From a virus, in IMG/VR virus record IMGVR_UViG_3300033273_000658, positions 62,001 through 126,000 of that record: a stretch of DNA of 64,000 nucleotides. One strand, given 5' to 3'. This document shows, in pieces, positions 63,501 through 64,000 of the stretch (position 1 is the first letter of the stretch; each line of letters begins with the position of its first letter). The notes under the pieces are model-generated. The model had not been told where the DNA came from, did not search any database, and saw only the letters and a program-made list of their open reading frames with translations. Both the position numbers and the translations under genes were made by a program.

Positions 63501-64000
63501 CTTATAAAGATTCAAAACAAAAAAATTGGAATGACAGCACTGCCGCTGACCTCGACGACGACAACGACGGCATCTTGGATTCCGATGAGGGAACTGGCGA
63601 CACTGATGGCGACGGCATTCCCAACAACCAAGATTTGGATGCCGATGGCGATGGTCAAGAATCTTATGAGGAAGAAGATTCCGAAAACAACCGGGAACGT
63701 CAAGACTCAGAGCCACCACCTGAAGATGAAGAGATGTCTGAAGAAAATCCTTTTGAACTTGCTGATTGGTATGAAGATTCCGAAAACAACTGGGAACCTC
63801 AAGACTCAGAAACACCACCTGAAGATTCTGATGAAGCTACAAATGAACTACAACAAGAATACAAAAAACAAACAGGTATAGACTTTGAAAAAGGTGAAAT
63901 TGAAGAATTGGAAGCTTTGATTAATTTTAGTCCTCAAATCAATGAGAGTTTGGAAGATGATTTTAAAAGTATCATAGGAAGTGATAATTATTCTAAACAC
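60530..64000 (+). CDS. Large acidic tagged protein with TSP3-like repeats, 3' partial
   Basis: The frame is open from ATG 60530 (AGGAAACAAATA leader) to the window end, over 1,150 residues. N-terminus has a tag-like ILARLIVEEMMSEM. Region 250-365 is a Glu/Pro/Thr/Ser low-complexity linker (TEPETPESADSKDTERDEEE). The middle is helical, coiled-coil-like. At about residues 1005-1044 DLDDDNDGILDSDEGTGDTD and GDGIPNNQDLDADGDG are thrombospondin type 3-like calcium-binding repeats, in locally GC-rich DNA. Then an imperfect duplication follows (SENNRERQDSEPPPEDEE / SENNWEPQDSETPPEDSD). Probably virion-associated. Confidence 0.75.
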   Translation, partial: MNNRNLAIKISKHPLLRKLSEDKKIPKSILARLIVEEMMSEMAPPITNPSLKSATRAVQQSLKNLESNPQSVFQKYFDTNQNKPVYPYGAFDQLSSNDQRKYQGKIHDTILRSYQAWKGDELNSDELEALENHLNSFLVDPEPEQAEPESSQEYKRITDVDHDDERIQPFLEYVNRYSLGLEGYKLIDFTVLLMNLYYKAKQLKLSESEFRSIKKALEQNTQLANQKRFEELVEFKQVIQFLEKYSTVEEQAWRNFIKTFQEENFPATFPSSEDVPPSPEEPTQDTTTPDEPEDTEKDKEGTEPETPESADSKDTERDEEEIEGEEKKTPEDSETEEEEATIAPETEEGGEEEEKTDPLPEEIEEKKKQAYIDASTKFQNDFYDQEYRIDQANLIGAVINAISDIYDNPNKVRAFGRVPSEEQNLQENDETIQASEDEIRNLRIDFRSLLSRINTAKSELDKFEKAKTTGSVVTDNYKKQFLLILRRIQASIKTIHNSLQVIIGDKFSINEQVTKEDIIQQWKEVQDKYDKAVQSSASLRELMAGTESSEKPELIIQDTYSSLLDLATHFPSVNPFGSSEVKTKEDMNKYKEAFENAVGKVKTDLQNVLSLMKIGRSGKATLQSALNGLEDFSGSVQSIFGVPSQFVEIKVDNQTPAAEGKPTEVEVEGDLDSETKPKEVSEFDKAIDKLTSGQIAEFINQQNYKLGPLMLNYLVDKGDVTKAAETLSLIKDPGLKARIIIDSGKGKTTIHKDYYDDFKKGFIEFAKEQPEMNVLDPNDFGKMLSQFEKESPKQYKELMNVIEDEENQLYKDLAQRQKDSEIAAEDLEKEIQKVMATIDTKQEWEQLLKRQAIEDQNIIKTAGIIRDLFVEVFKSLSGEEDELEESVINKFMGRLSPDSDVIKRTFITRSTNYISNLDVGAEKEEIKNTLTSKFEKLSEEDQKLIIDNYRKVLKPMSLKDMLTSVYQNEGFGELFNTGLSGNQIKGIIKQSYKDSKQKNWNDSTAADLDDDNDGILDSDEGTGDTDGDGIPNNQDLDADGDGQESYEEEDSENNRERQDSEPPPEDEEMSEENPFELADWYEDSENNWEPQDSETPPEDSDEATNELQQEYKKQTGIDFEKGEIEELEALINFSPQINESLEDDFKSIIGSDNYSKH

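Overview
The window looks like part of a large tailed-phage genome (probably a myovirus-like or jumbo phage of a Gram-negative, perhaps marine, host). Essentially every supportable gene lies on the + strand, packed with ATGA or TAATG overlaps. It carries its own replicative polymerase (DnaE), dUTPase, endolysin and holin-like genes, a tmRNA, GroEL, a ClpP-like protein and many tiny unknown proteins. No ribosomal, central-metabolic or transposon genes are visible. Three predicted lipoproteins imply a host with a lipoprotein pathway. The host cannot be named from the sequence.

Layout. 0-20 kb: nucleotide and sugar enzymes (nucleotidyltransferase, cytosine-deaminase-like amidohydrolase, cytidylyltransferase-like protein, cupin), a J-domain protein, tmRNA (3498-3883), a lipoprotein, DnaE, a putative restriction nuclease/N6-adenine methyltransferase pair, dUTPase, an acidic scaffold-like protein, ClpP-like protein, amidase endolysin, GroEL, a holin-like protein, glutaredoxin and a lipoprotein serine protease. 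20.6-30 kb: an accessory block of about 25 tandem small paralogues beginning M-K-(V/I/K)-G-D-L-V, punctuated by near-identical promoter cassettes and interrupted by UV-damage endonuclease, a zinc-knuckle protein and a LexA-like DNA-binding protein. 30.9-34 kb: a MoxR-type AAA ATPase with a metallopeptidase/VWA partner. 34-43.9 kb: many small orphan and membrane genes separated by unusual non-coding regions. 44.2-64 kb: an AT-rich block rich in proteins with short N-terminal tags resembling capsid-targeting sequences. These include a metallopeptidase, an ADP-ribosyltransferase-like protein, a basic polyprotein-like protein, and a large acidic protein with calcium-binding repeats that runs off the window. 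Enzymes in this block include a HAD-Nudix fusion, class II aldolase, eukaryotic-type phosphomannomutase and HNH nuclease.

The most unusual signals are non-coding. A 36-bp unit occurs 12 times in five intergenic regions (20.7, 35.2, 38.5, 40.4 and 42.3 kb). Read on the - strand, every copy contains a near-perfect sigma-54 -24/-12 element (TGGCAYR-N4-TTGC), although no convincing - strand genes exist. Fur-box-like palindromes (TGAGAATCATTCTCA) sit beside these repeats in three of the regions, and another lies in a separate spacer at 43.95 kb. The regions therefore look like antisense promoters, decoys for host regulators, or replication/partition iterons.

How the genes may work together (inference): DnaE, dUTPase, glutaredoxin and UvdE support DNA synthesis and repair. 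GroEL, the J-domain protein, ClpP-like protein and tmRNA form a phage proteostasis set. The tagged proteins are candidates for packaging into the head and delivery with the DNA. The small-gene array is a candidate host-takeover or anti-defence reservoir.
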